This document shows positions 10,890 through 20,900 of a stretch of 64,000 nucleotides of DNA, one piece after another. The stretch is from Amborella trichopoda (lineage: Eukaryota > Streptophyta > Magnoliopsida > Amborellales > Amborellaceae). Positions within the stretch are counted from its first letter, which is position 1. Each line of letters starts with the position of its first letter. The translations under genes were made by a program, and so were the position numbers. The notes beneath the pieces were generated by a model. It saw nothing but the letters and a program-made list of their open reading frames with translations. It was not told where the DNA came from and searched no databases. Where the stretch lies: assembly GCF_000471905.2 (NCBI RefSeq), contig NW_006498233.1, forward strand, positions 250,279 to 314,278. Reading direction: 5' to 3'.

Positions 10890-11450
10890 CATTGGCTATG
10901 ATGTGAGGAAGAAGAATGAGGAGGAAACACTGGCGGCAACAGGCTTTCGCCGGCTGTGACATGAGAAAGAAGTAGATGAAACTCAGGCGGCGATGGTCTT
11001 CTTCCAACTGTGACATAAGGAGAGAAGAGAGAGAAAGAACACAGGTGGGGATGTGCTTTCGCCGTCTGTGACAAAAGAGAGAGAGAAGGAACACAAGCCA
11101 TAATAGGCTTGCACCGTCTGTGTTAGAAGAAAGAGGAAAGGGAAAGAACACAAGCGGCAATAGGCTTCCGCCGTCTGTGATAGAAGAACAAGGATGGAAA
11201 AATCAGGCGGCGCTAGGCTTGCGCCAGCTGTGACAGAAGAGAAGAAAAACACAGGTGGCACTAGGTTCACGCCGTCTGTGATAGAAGAACAAGGATGGAA
11301 AAATCAGGCGGCGCTAGGCTTGCGCCAGCTGTGACAGAAGAGAAGAAAAACACAGGTGGCACTAGGTTCACGCCGTCTGTGACAGAAGAGAGAAAGAGAG
11401 AGAAAACACAGGCAGCGATAAGCTTGCACTGTCTGTGAAAAAAGAGAGAA
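10890..11450. repeat. Tandem array of hairpin-forming ~50-bp units in LTR 2
   Basis: Roughly ten degenerate units carry acaggcggc, a short loop containing aggctt, then gccgtctgtgac. Each unit is an imperfect inverted repeat (GGCGGCG versus CGCCGTC). Purine-rich spacers (agaagagagaaag) separate them. The other LTR has the same array at about 24735-25210, more diverged. Confidence 0.85.
11170..11371. repeat. Perfect 101-bp tandem duplication inside LTR 2
   Basis: 11170-11270 and 11271-11371 are identical over 101 bp, whereas neighbouring units differ at many positions. The other LTR has only one equivalent segment, so this copy arose after insertion. Confidence 0.93.
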
Positions 11451-11911
11451 GAAAGAACTTTTACAGAGGCCCGGCCTACCACTCAGGCTAAGGCCCGGCT
11501 CACTGTTCATGTATCATGAGTAGGAAGGCATCACGCCAGACGATAGGTCCGCCATGGGTGAATTAGAGAAAAGGGAAGAGGAAAATGATAAACCAGAGGA
11601 GGAAGAGAGAGAAAGAGAAAGAGATGAGAGAGAAAAGAGAAGGGAGAGAGATAAAGATGAGAAAATAGGAGAGAAAAAGAGCGATAGAGATGAGAAAAGA
11701 GTACATAGAAAGAGAGATAGATGATCGAGAAAAAAGGATGAGAGAGAAAATAGGAGGAGAGAGAAAGTTACCTTATCGAGGGGTATCGGCCATTTTCTTC
11801 TCTCTCCTCTCTCTCTCTCCAAGACATACCCACGAGCTTAAGTAAGAATTGAAATCTTTATTGAATGGTTGAAGAATGAACCCAAAGTTTTTTTACAATT
11901 AGGCTTTGCAT

Positions 11912-11920
11912 GTTTATATA
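11912..11920 (-). promoter_or_regulatory. Candidate TATA box of LTR 2 (left copy)
   Basis: The minus strand reads TATATAAAC. The same position in the right LTR is TATAAAC (25641-25647), and the related LTR of element 3 has TATATATA followed by the same acatg context. Conservation across three LTRs supports a core promoter. Confidence 0.65.
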
Positions 11921-13230
11921 GAAATGGGCCCAAACAGGGTGGATACCCAAAAACTAACTAAAATTGAAGACAATTACAATTTAATTGAGTTAAAAGAAAT
12001 TCTAAAAGATGGGTGCAAAAGGACTGTTTTGCCCCCGCTTAACAATGTGTGGAATTCCATAACAGTCCCTACTGCTACCCAAGAAGTTGTGTGGTCTTTT
12101 TCCATGACTGATTGGGGTTGCTCTAATTCCCGTTTGATTAAAAGATAATTGTTTTGTTATAGGTCTCGGCATGGCGATGGATTTGATACCAACTTCGGCA
12201 AGAATCATGTTTTTAAGCTATGATTATGAGACTTGAATTTTGGATGAGTCTTGAAAACTTCGGATCGATTGTGCGCTCGTTCCTTAACGTTTTTCCGTGA
12301 TTTCTTCGCTGTAGTGTATTGAGCATGCCATTATGATCGCGTGGCAACAAACGCAGCTCGATTTCGTATCCGAACAAAGATTTCGTCGTCTTGAGTTTTT
12401 GGCCGGAATCTTGAAATCCAACGACCGGAATTTACAGCATCTTCGATGCCTCCGTGTGTGAAATCCAAATGTTCCTCACACGCGGGGATCAGACCAGAGA
12501 TAGCCTTGGACCTTATGCAAATTAGTTTCGTGTTGATCGAGTATGCGAGCGTCGTGATTTGGCCACTCGAATGAGGCATGCTGCTGCTGATTTTTCTATA
12601 ATTTTCTTCATGGATCAGTAACTTCTCTCTAGTTTTACTTCCTGCAAGGGAATCATCTCGGGGCGTACCACATATCAAGACGCTTATCTTGATGAGACGA
12701 ACACACTCACAAAATTTGAGCGAGATCCGACTTGGAGCAAGTGAGATATAAGCCCCAAAATTCACTGCTCATGACTGTAAAAACAACACCTTTGATTGTG
12801 CTTTGGTGCAGGGTGGCCACACGGGAATAGTGTGCGACCTACCCCTTTTTGGTATTTTACACATAACTTTGTCTTGGAGCACCCGATTAAGTCGAAACTT
12901 GACCCATGGAGGTTTTCGACCATAGCAGATCCAATGGAGGTGGTCTCACAGTTGATTGATGTACCAAAAATATAGTTTTAGTTACAATGTCCATTTCAGG
13001 GTGCTAAAGGCAAATTTTGCCGAAATTGTTTCTTTGTGTTTACTACTTTACATATGTCGGATTATGATGAAACTTGGCAGGTGGCCTTTTGAAGTGTTTA
13101 TGAAGATCTTGACCAGTTTTGGGACCATTCAGAGACTGTTGAAATTTCCACTATATGTTGTGGCTTTATTGACTTGCTTCCTCTTTATTCTGCATCAACG
13201 ACCAAGGTGCTGAAAAATGTGTTCAAATAG

Positions 13231-13238
13231 CTTTTTCC
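13231..13238 (-). promoter_or_regulatory. Short polypurine tract of element 2
   Basis: The minus strand reads GGAAAAAG immediately before the 3' LTR start. It is short but in the right place for plus-strand priming. Confidence 0.5.
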
Positions 13239-13239
13239 A

Positions 13240-14620
13240 TCGAATGTTGTGCTTCGAGAGAAGCGAGAAGGATAACATTCGGAAAATTTGCCTCGGCTTT
13301 ATTACTTTTTTCTTCCTAGCCACAAGACCACGTGAACGCCAAGGAGATTCATGCAATGTTGCAACTAGGATGCTCAGACATTTAGATGCAATGTACAGGT
13401 CCATCCATGAAGACTTTAGGGGGAAAAGAGACTCTTTTGAGGGATCATTTCGAAGTCTTCACCCTTGCATGGACTGTTTATGATTCTGAAGCTGAGGATT
13501 TTGTACGGACCTCGTTAGTCAAAATCAGGCCCGTCTGACAACTGAATGCCATGGTGAAGGGCATTGTTCCCATTTGGTTTGGGTTTCTTTGTTTTTGGAT
13601 TGACAGCCAAAGAGCCTTTGGTTGGCGTTGTTAGCTGCTACACCAGGTTTGCCTTTGACAAGCAGGGTACCTCTGTCGTCCCTCTCTTGCTGGGTCCAAT
13701 AGGGGGATTTTTGATGGCATGTCTTGAAAGTCTGGGCCTGTCGACTAAGGAGGGATTTTGTAGAGGCAACTTTATGGCGAGGCGTCACCCTGAGTATATG
13801 GCAGGTTTCGCCCTGGCTTTGTCAGTTTCTTGCCTTTGTGGCCATCTTTGGTTTATCAGAATGACTTCCTTATTTGTTTGTTCTAGATTATCTGCTGAAG
13901 GGCCTTTTGTCAATGTTCGTCTACATTGTGTACCAGTTATTCCTTAGCAGGTAGGGCATCTCAGTTTATCGAGGTGACCGGCTTTGGGTATAACCCCTAC
14001 CCACTATTAGAAGTTTTGCGTAACAGGTCCAAAGTCATGGCTTACTTAGCCTTCTTGGGGTGTCTCCGGCATCTTGGAGTGCATTTAGTAACCTCTTGGG
14101 AATGATCTTCTTCTTCACGAGACTTGTCTTGCCTTTTTGTCAAATCCTCCGCTCATCGAGTCCTATTGGGAGTGAACTTAGGCTGTCAGAATCTTTCCTT
14201 GAAGCTCATATTTTTGAGTCCTGGTAATGTGACACCATGGATTTTTCATTGAAATGTGGGCTGAAGCCACCTGTAGATGCGAGTGCTGCATCAACATGTT
14301 TATTAGTCCAAGCGTCCTTCACGGATTTTCACTTGAACTTGGGAAGCAGCGTCGTAGAGATGGTTTTCACCAACTTCCTTTTATTTGGGGCTCTTTTACC
14401 CATGAACTTTCAGCCATGTCTACCCTTATTCTTCCATGTTTACTCACAGTTCCCTTTCAGATTTTCACCGTGCCCGGTTTTTTTTTTATTCTTACAGAAC
14501 TCTTTTACTCTTGGTTTCATGACCATACCCGTCTGTCATTTTTACTCATGGCGTTCCTTTGACCAGGTATACACCATGCCCGTTATTACTTTTCTTCTTT
14601 TTGTTTTGTGAAGGCATGTT
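13240..14620. other. Element 2 distal 3' region, unidentified
   Basis: This lies between pol and the 3' LTR. It is T-rich on the plus strand with scattered open frames (for example plus 13564-13947, 127 codons, hydrophobic) that match no domain I recognise. It may be decayed captured sequence or an eroded extra ORF. I assign no gene. Confidence 0.4.
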
Positions 14621-15440
14621 TAGGGTCATGCCTTCGGGACCTGCGGGAAGCCTTTTAACGTCATGCGATAACGTCATGCGATCATGACGTGCACTATAGT
14701 GTAAGGTCATACAGCTGGACCGTAATGGAGATGGATGGCAGTCTATTGAGGCCATGGAGTAGGTATGGTGATGGTTTGACTCACTTTGGGGAGATGGCAC
14801 GAGGCTACCTGTGAAAGATGGATGATGTATGAAAGGTGGGTGAAAAGTGGTGACCGACTAGCTTGCGATGAGTATGGGTGGTGGGATGGTTCACCGTTTT
14901 GTGAGCACGGGTTAGACTCACTGGGGAATGATGAATGATGATAAAATAGATAGACTCACTGGGGAGGTAGTGAAGGTTGTGCGTACACATGAACGGATCC
15001 GTTAGGGAAGACGTGCATGAAAATGCACATAAAAGGTGTGTGCGTGTACGTGGGGGCATGTTTATAGTCATGCCTCCGAGACCTGTGCAATACAGTTTAA
15101 CGTCATGTGGCCAGGACATGCACTATGGTTTAAGGTTAGACAGCTGGACCGTGGTTATGTAGTTTAGAGTCATGCAACTGGGACCATGCAATTTAAGGTC
15201 GTGCAACTGGACCTTCGCTACAGTTTAAGGTCATATAGTTTGGACCGTGGTGCTAAGCCTTTTATTGTCATGCAGCCAAAATAAGTAGTATGGTTTTAAG
15301 GTCATATAGCTTGGACCGTGCAATTTAGGGTCGTGCAACTAGACCTTCACTACAGTTTAGGGTCGTATAGTTTGGACCATGTAGTTTAGGGTCATGCACC
15401 TAGACCAAAGTTGTGTAGTTTAAGGTCATGCAGTAAAGAC
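14600..15440. repeat. Degenerate array of 'GGTCATGC...GGACC' units
   Basis: About fourteen copies of a 30-45 bp unit with core gtttaaggtcatgc or tcatatag, followed by a ggacc box, occur; they are densest at 15058-15440. A related copy lies at about 27228-27255 in the neighbouring Tat fragment, so the motif belongs to the family's 3' region. Confidence 0.75.
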
Positions 15441-15725
15441 CAAGCCGTGGATCTCCATGTGAGCGAAACTACATGGGGAATAAGTCTATAAATGGGAATC
15501 TAACTCCATGGGGATAATGGGAACAGGTGTGGGTCCCTTATAAGTGAAAAAATGGTACCCGACTTCTAGATGTGAGGCAGACCCACTGAGGGTTGCAGTG
15601 GTAAAAATGATCTTAACTCCGCTGGAGATAATGAGCTGCAGTACGAGTATGACTCCTACTGGGGATGAGAAGTCATGGCCTGAGTAGAACGACCTGGGTA
15701 TCACTCCACTAGGGATAATAGGTCA
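14770..15725. repeat. Dispersed 'GACTCCACTGGGGAT' motif copies
   Basis: At least eight variants of gactcactggggat occur, near 14780, 14910, 14955, 15505, 15585, 15620, 15655 and 15700. They are interleaved with the other array and lie on the plus strand. The core resembles the Tat primer binding site core ACTCCACTGGGGA. Confidence 0.6.
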
Positions 15726-15779
15726 CGGTCAAGGTGCAACTTCACTGACACGCATAGCGTTTAGCATGGCGCGTGTGAG

Positions 15780-16990
15780 AATGAACATTTCTTGAACACT
15801 CAGTAGGTGATGATGTCGGCCAACATTACTTCTTAAACACTCAATCAATGCTGGAGTCATTAGAAACACAGCAAGCGCTGAGGACAGCCCGTGCTATCTC
15901 TTGAACACAACCGACACGGAGTTGGCGAGAACACAGTCAACGCTAAGGTTACCGAAGACACAGCCGGCGCTGGGTGTAGATTAGTGTTCGGGCCCCGGTC
16001 CTCGTCTGTGTTGCACGGGATTTCATGGGTGGAGATAAACTTCGTTTGGGCCTAAGGTGAAAACCCGACCCGGTCTGGCCCATTGACGTTTGGCCTTCTT
16101 GGACATCGCTAGGATTCTCAGTTTTGCGAAGGGCATTTGAGGAAAGCATCGGCCATATAAAGGGGTAAACCCCATTTTCATTGTTTCATGAAGGGTAAAA
16201 ACAACTTAAGGTAAAAAAATTGCTTTTAACAGTGAGGATGAAGTTTTCCGGTGAGAGCTTCAGCAAGCACAAGCAAGGAAGACTGCGCTTTGCAAGAGTT
16301 TGCCAGCCAGGGTAGTGAAGCAAACAGGGAGTCTATCGGAGTTTGCCGGAGTTGCATGAGCTTGCAGTGAGAAAATGGAGTTCTCTGAGAAGAACAGGGA
16401 ACTCCAACCATGGTTTTGTGATTTCTAGCGAAGGGAAAAAGGGGTAGAAATTGTAGCAGAGGGCTGCTCAGGGCTTTTCGATGATTTTGGTAGCTTTTCA
16501 GGGGGTGTTTCCTGGTGCTTGAAGAAAAGGTCGCAGAGGGTTTCCTGCTGTAAAAGGGAATTTCTAGCAGAGATCCGAAGGGTGCGAGGAAACAAACCGT
16601 CACTGAAGGTGGACGGTTGCGGGAAGGAGAACGGTCGCCGTTGGAAATCGCGAGATCATTGGGGAGGCAAAACATCTTAGGCCTAAAATCGGGGAGCCTC
16701 GGGATCCAAGGAGACACGAAAAACAAAGAGTTACCAGGAGGTGAACGACCGTGGTGACGAACACGGCCGGTGCTGACTTGGGATACGCAGCCGGCACCGG
16801 ATTTTTTAAATGCACAGCCAACGCTAATCCTCAAGAATAGGCAGTCGGCGTTAGGAGTTAGCAACACAGCTGGCCCTAACCTTCAGAAGACACAACCGGC
16901 GCTGGCCTCAGAAAGTCAATCGGCTCTGGAAGTTAGCAACACAGCAGGCGTTAAGCCTTTGGAGGACATAGTCGACGCTGACTTCAGATG
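15780..16990. repeat. Two clusters of ~28-bp 'CACAGCCGGCGCT' repeats
   Basis: Copies of acacagccggcgctrr lie at about 15800-15980 and, more regularly spaced at 27-29 bp, at about 16757-16985 (eight or nine copies). The clusters flank a 213-codon minus-strand open frame (16226-16867) that has no recognisable domain and probably persists by chance. Confidence 0.7.
16156..16162 (+). promoter_or_regulatory. Candidate plus-strand TATA box in Tat 3' region
   Basis: TATAAAG is followed by gggtaaacccc and attttca. The same gggtaaaccc-tattttca block recurs near 27778 in the adjacent Tat fragment behind an A-rich TATA-like string. Conservation suggests a promoter running opposite to gag-pol. Confidence 0.4.
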
Positions 16991-16999
16991 ACGCTTATC

Positions 17000-17660
17000 A
17001 GTGTATGGTGGGCGCCATGATGCGCAGAGTGTTGCTCGCATGTGGCAATGAGTCACATATGGGAATTATTGCGAATGGCGATGAGTCATGTGCTGCGATG
17101 TTCACGCACTACGCTGACTTAGGTAGGCAAAGCGTGGTGACCAGTGATAAAGCCTAGTATATGATGCCCATTGGAAGCCAAGTCCTCCAGCACAACAGTG
17201 AATTCCATGTTGTTCTATGGAAGGGCATCCACTGTGAACAGGGTATGCTCTCCATCATAGGCCAGTTCCTTGCCAGAGAAGTTTACTTTGTATGTTTGAT
17301 ATACTCGTCAGATGAATTGAAGTAGACTCGAAAAGTGTTGGCTTCTTCTTTTGTCCTGGAACCATCCTCTTTGGTGACACTCGTCAAATGAATTGAAGCT
17401 AGCTCGCTAAGTGGTTTTGGTTCTTCTTCATGAGGAGAGCATTTCTTTGGTGGTTTTGCTTCTTCTTCATGAGGAGAGCATTTCCTTTTGGCCTGTAACT
17501 GTCCTCTTATCCTCAGATGCAAGAGCAACACTGCCGGTTTTGGTTTGTAACCGTACTCTAATCCTCAGATGCAAGAGTCTTGTAACTTCCTTAAAAATGG
17601 GCTCTTTTTTTTATTATTATTGTAACTTGTAACTCCTTTTAATGCAATAAAAAGGTTAAG
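17000..17660. other. Region between Tat pol and the repeat clusters, with opposite-strand poly(A) signal
   Basis: A plus-strand AATAAA at 17646-17651 lies in a tgtaacttgtaact context typical of plant 3' ends. It would terminate a transcript running opposite to gag-pol. The minus strand has an 83-codon open frame (17283-17531) ending FRVYFNSSDEYIKHTK, of unknown family. Nearly identical 40-60 bp duplications occur at 17330-17400 and 17420-17480, and there is another pair near 17510 and 17560. No gene is called. Confidence 0.4.
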
Positions 17661-17734
17661 CTTTGCTTGGACTTTCTAACATGCTTTTTTCTTTATCATC
17701 CTCCTAACTTCTTTACTTCTGTGCATTGAGTCTC

Positions 17735-17945
17735 TTTTTCTTGAGTATTCACCATGGGTAGCATTTCTTTAAATATCGCCCATTGATAGGGGGCATTGCC
17801 ACCTCTCCACTCGGATGTGCCAATACGTAGGCTCCATTTGGCAAGACTTTCTTGAATATAAAGGGACCTTCCCACTTGGGTTCAAATTTCCCTTTACACC
17901 GACCATGCATAACAATTGGCCTCTTGACGGCTAGAACTAGATCCC
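17735..17945 (-). pseudogene. Integrase C-terminus of element 2 (core deleted)
   Basis: The minus strand encodes FARGDLVLAVKRPIV, GKFEPKWEGPF, NGAYVLAHP and PPINGRYLKK in order, the standard tail of Tat-lineage integrases. It follows only about ten codons after the second RNase H. The HHCC finger and whole DDE core, which should occupy roughly a kilobase between them, are absent. One stop (TAA, R-stop-F) interrupts the join. This is a fragment, not a working enzyme. Confidence 0.88.
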
Positions 17946-17949
17946 CACG

Positions 17950-18390
17950 GGCGAATTAGCGGACCTTGACTGACTTGTCAAAAGCCCTCTTCATCCTCCT
18001 CCAAGTGTAGATCAAAGGCTATCTCCAATTCAATTATGAGGGCCTGATATTCTGCCTCATTATGAGAACTAGCCTCGATGAGAGAGAAAGAAAGTGGCAA
18101 TACTCCTCCTTTTAGAGTCAAGAATACCACTCTGGCGCCTCCTCGGTCAGATTGGAAGGCTCCATTGAAGTACATTTCTCACACTTGAGCAAGCTCTGCA
18201 CAGAATACTTCTTCATCATGGAGATCACTTGATAAAGGAGATTCCGCCAGTACGAGGTGTGCTGCAAGAAAATCGGCCAGGGCTTGGCCCTTTATGGCCT
18301 TTTGTGGGACATACGTGATGTCGAATTCCATCAGCAATAATGCCCATTTAGCAAGACGTCCTGACAAACATGGGCGTGTCATGAGAAATA
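17950..18390 (-). pseudogene. RNase H connection and archaeal-type second RNase H, element 2
   Basis: After the first RNase H the frame shifts and continues CLSGRLAKWALLLMEFDI and KAIKGQALADFLAAH, the usual linker in Tat pol. MYFNGAFQSDRGGARVVF and HNEAEYQALIIELEIAFD then follow, the signature of the extra archaeal-type RNase H of the Tat/Ogre/Athila branch. The first catalytic Asp of YFDGA is Asn here, while the Glu of NEAEYQA is retained. The domain is cut after about 65 residues and runs into the integrase tail. Confidence 0.87.
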
Positions 18391-19480
18391 TTACAGGATC
18401 TGCTTTGATATAAGTTTCACTTCATGACCAAGCAAGTAGTGATAGAGTTTTTGTACTGCAAATATCAGGGCCAAGCACATCTTCTCTATGGGGGGGTAAT
18501 TCTTCTCGACCCCTTGCATCCTGCGGCTGAGATAATACAGTGCCAATTCTTTTCCCTTGTCAATGTTTTGTGCCAACAATGCCCCGAGTGACTTGTCCAG
18601 AGCAATCACGCATATGATGAGAGATTTTCCCAACACTGGTGTGGAGAGCACTGGAGGGTTGAGTAAATGTTGCTTGCTGTCATCAAGGGTTGCCTGACAT
18701 GCTTCATCCCATATGAATGGAGTATCCTTCTTTAGCAGGTGTGTAAAGGCTTTACAACGACCTGAGAGATTTGAGATGAACTTGCGAATGTATGCTAGCT
18801 GCCCTTGAAGAGAGCGCAGCTCTCGCAATGTGGTTGGTGAAGGCATTTCTTGGATCGCCTTGATCTTGACTGGCTCAACTTCAAGCCCTCGGTGTCTGAC
18901 AATGAACCTTAAGAACTTTCCTGAATTAAAATCATCTTTGGGCGCCATTCGTATCTGATTATACCCAGAGTACCCGTCCATGAAGGAAAAGATTTGACAA
19001 TGAGCCGTAGAGTCAATGAGCATCTCGATGAATGGCAACAGAAGGTCATCCTTAGGATAGGCGGTAGTCAGGTCGTGGAAGTCAATGCAAACCCTGATTT
19101 GGCCATTCTTCTTCATGACTGGAACAACATTTGATAGCCATTTTGGGTACTTGACTTCGCGAATGAAGACATGCTTGTCTGAGTTTTGTGACCTCGGCAT
19201 CTAACTGCATTTCAAGGTCAGGCCTAAACCTTCTTTATTTCTATTTAACAGGTTTGACAGTTGGATCGATGCCAGGATGATGAACAGTGACTTGAGGATC
19301 TCAACCAGGCATCTCATGATAATGACAAGCAAAGATGTCTCGGTTTGCTTGCAAGAAAGTAGTGAAATCTCCTTTCTCTTCTAGAAACATATTCGCTAAA
19401 AGGAAAGTGAGCCTAGGGTTGGCTTCGTCTCCAAGATTTATCTCCTTAAGCGCGTCAGCTGTGGCTTTATTACCTTCTTC
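18391..19480 (-). pseudogene. Reverse transcriptase-RNase H of element 2, internally deleted
   Basis: This would copy element RNA into cDNA. The frame is open for 269 codons (18391-19200), with its N-terminal part (HYHEMPG, VKQKQRRFRPDLEMQL-like) upstream to about 19470 behind stops. Motifs in order are VCIDFHDLTTAYPKDD and FMDGYSGYNQIRMAPKDD, then an abrupt jump to GKFLRFIVRHRG, followed by TLRELRSLQGQLAYIRKF and the RNase H part LYYLSRRMQGVEKNY. The block that should lie at the jump, including MPFGLKN and catalytic YVDD (around 75-90 residues), is missing without breaking the frame. The join is near 18930-18940. It cannot be catalytic. Confidence 0.9.
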
Positions 19481-20900
19481 CTATTCTTTCGGGGCCTCTT
19501 ACAACTCCTCATCATCGGCTTTTGAGGTCTTCTTGTTAATCTCAAGTACAGAGACCGACGATCCTGACATCTCTGCTTCGAAGAGGGTTTCAGGGTGGGT
19601 CATGATTTTTGCACCTTTGTTGAACCGAGGGACAGAAGGTTCAACCTCCAAAGTGGACAGCATATCAAGCTGTGAGGGGTTGGATTTGGAAGTCACAGGG
19701 AGGTTGAGATTCAGAGATTGTGGGACGAGGAGCGTCCTCATACGAACCACATGGTCTTTGCATGGGTGTCTATAGCGTTTGCCCCACGCTGGCTGGTACT
19801 TCATATACTTGTGCCATGTGGCAAGCTTCCTGAGAGTAGAAGTTTTTCCCCCCTTGATTCTTTCAGTCTCTGTTCAAAGTCTGGCTTAGGGGGCCACTGG
19901 GGTGGCTTTGACTTTTTGTGCTTCTTTGAAGAAGATAGCTCTGCTTTGGTGCTGTCAAGGCATCAGCAATCGTTAAGAATCCAGCTGCCTAGGTCAGGGT
20001 CTTTTTCAACCACTTCAGTTGCATCCTGCTTATGTTGATTCTTTCAAATTCTCTGTCGAGCGCCTCGAAGTCTGGATATTTCATGGTTGTACCCGCAAGA
20101 GATATTGGCGAAGAAGGATGAGAAGCAGAAGAAGAAGAAGGAGAAGGGACAAAAGGTGGGGGGCTTTTAAGGTTGTTCCCCTCATCGGACTAATCTGGGC
20201 AACTTTTTACGTCATCACCAGCGTTGGATGTGTGCAGGGAATCTTTCAAGTCCTTCCCCTTCTTAGACCATTGGGTAGTGCTTTTAACATCATCATTCTC
20301 ATTGGACGTGATCTGAGGAGAAGATGACTCGGGGACGTCCGCTTGATGGGATGAGGAAGGAAGGTGGATAGTGCCGGGGATAAGTCTAGTAAAGTTGGCA
20401 GTGGGGGAAGGGGCTTGAGAAATTCCTGCTCGAGTGGTAGTTGAGCCGTCTTGTTTTTCTGGCGAGCAGTCCTTGGTACCCGTCTTGTTCTGGTTTTATG
20501 AGGTGGTGCTTGATTCGTCTCGTTAGGCTTGTGAACAGTCCTGCTTCTCTCCTTAAAGGCTTGAGTCTGCTTCGCCCATGGTCGACTATCCATGGCTGGG
20601 AAGTGGAGGGTTCAGTAAGATCTGAGTCATTTTTACCCAGGTCTTGAGTTGGGAGGTCCTGTTGTACCGATGGAGCAGTGACTTGGGAATCACTTACTAG
20701 AACATTGTAAGACTCTTGATATTCTAATATTTCCTTTGTGATTATAACATGGAAACTAGTACATTCGAACAGGTAATGCCCCCATATCTAATGGTATGGT
20801 TCCCTGGGCAAGGTGTTGGGGCTGCCTTACTGGTTTCGGCGTAATAAGACCTTCTTGAAGTCTTATAACAAAAAAGGCATGAAGGACACCAAGGGCTTCA
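19480..20900 (-). pseudogene. gag-to-RT spacer of element 2 (protease missing)
   Basis: 19810-20700 is homologous to 40490-41400 in the other Tat derivative (shared acctgtggcag-type junction and Ser/Pro/Lys-rich wording), which is the region between gag and protease. The left part (19499-19804) encodes an unfamiliar polar stretch leading directly into RT. The LDGG protease and the YNVLLGRPW motif seen at 39400-39770 have no counterpart here, so the protease has been lost. Confidence 0.65.

Larger units (their letters stand above)
9999..13229 (-). repeat. 3' LTR of element 2
   Basis: It begins TGGTTAGGTG at 9999 and aligns with 23878-26971 throughout, with many substitutions. It contains a GA-rich block (10640-10850), an array of hairpin-forming units (about 10890-11450), a TATA-like box on the minus strand at 11912-11920 and conserved AT-richer U3 sequence up to about 13229. 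Ser/Leu/Phe-rich open frames across 10587-11822 are translations of the GA/CT tract, not genes. Confidence 0.88.

Noticed and set aside
10587-11822. Long Ser/Leu/Phe-rich minus-strand frames (up to 175 codons)
   Set aside because: They follow the GA/CT tract and hairpin repeats of LTR 2; low complexity, no domain, and the frames differ between the two LTRs.
13564-13947. 127-codon hydrophobic plus-strand frame
   Set aside because: T-rich DNA gives membrane-like wording; no family or second supporting frame.
16226-16867. 213-codon minus-strand frame
   Set aside because: No known motif, flanked by non-coding repeats, sense unsupported; treated as chance, though it is the longest unexplained frame in the Tat 3' region.
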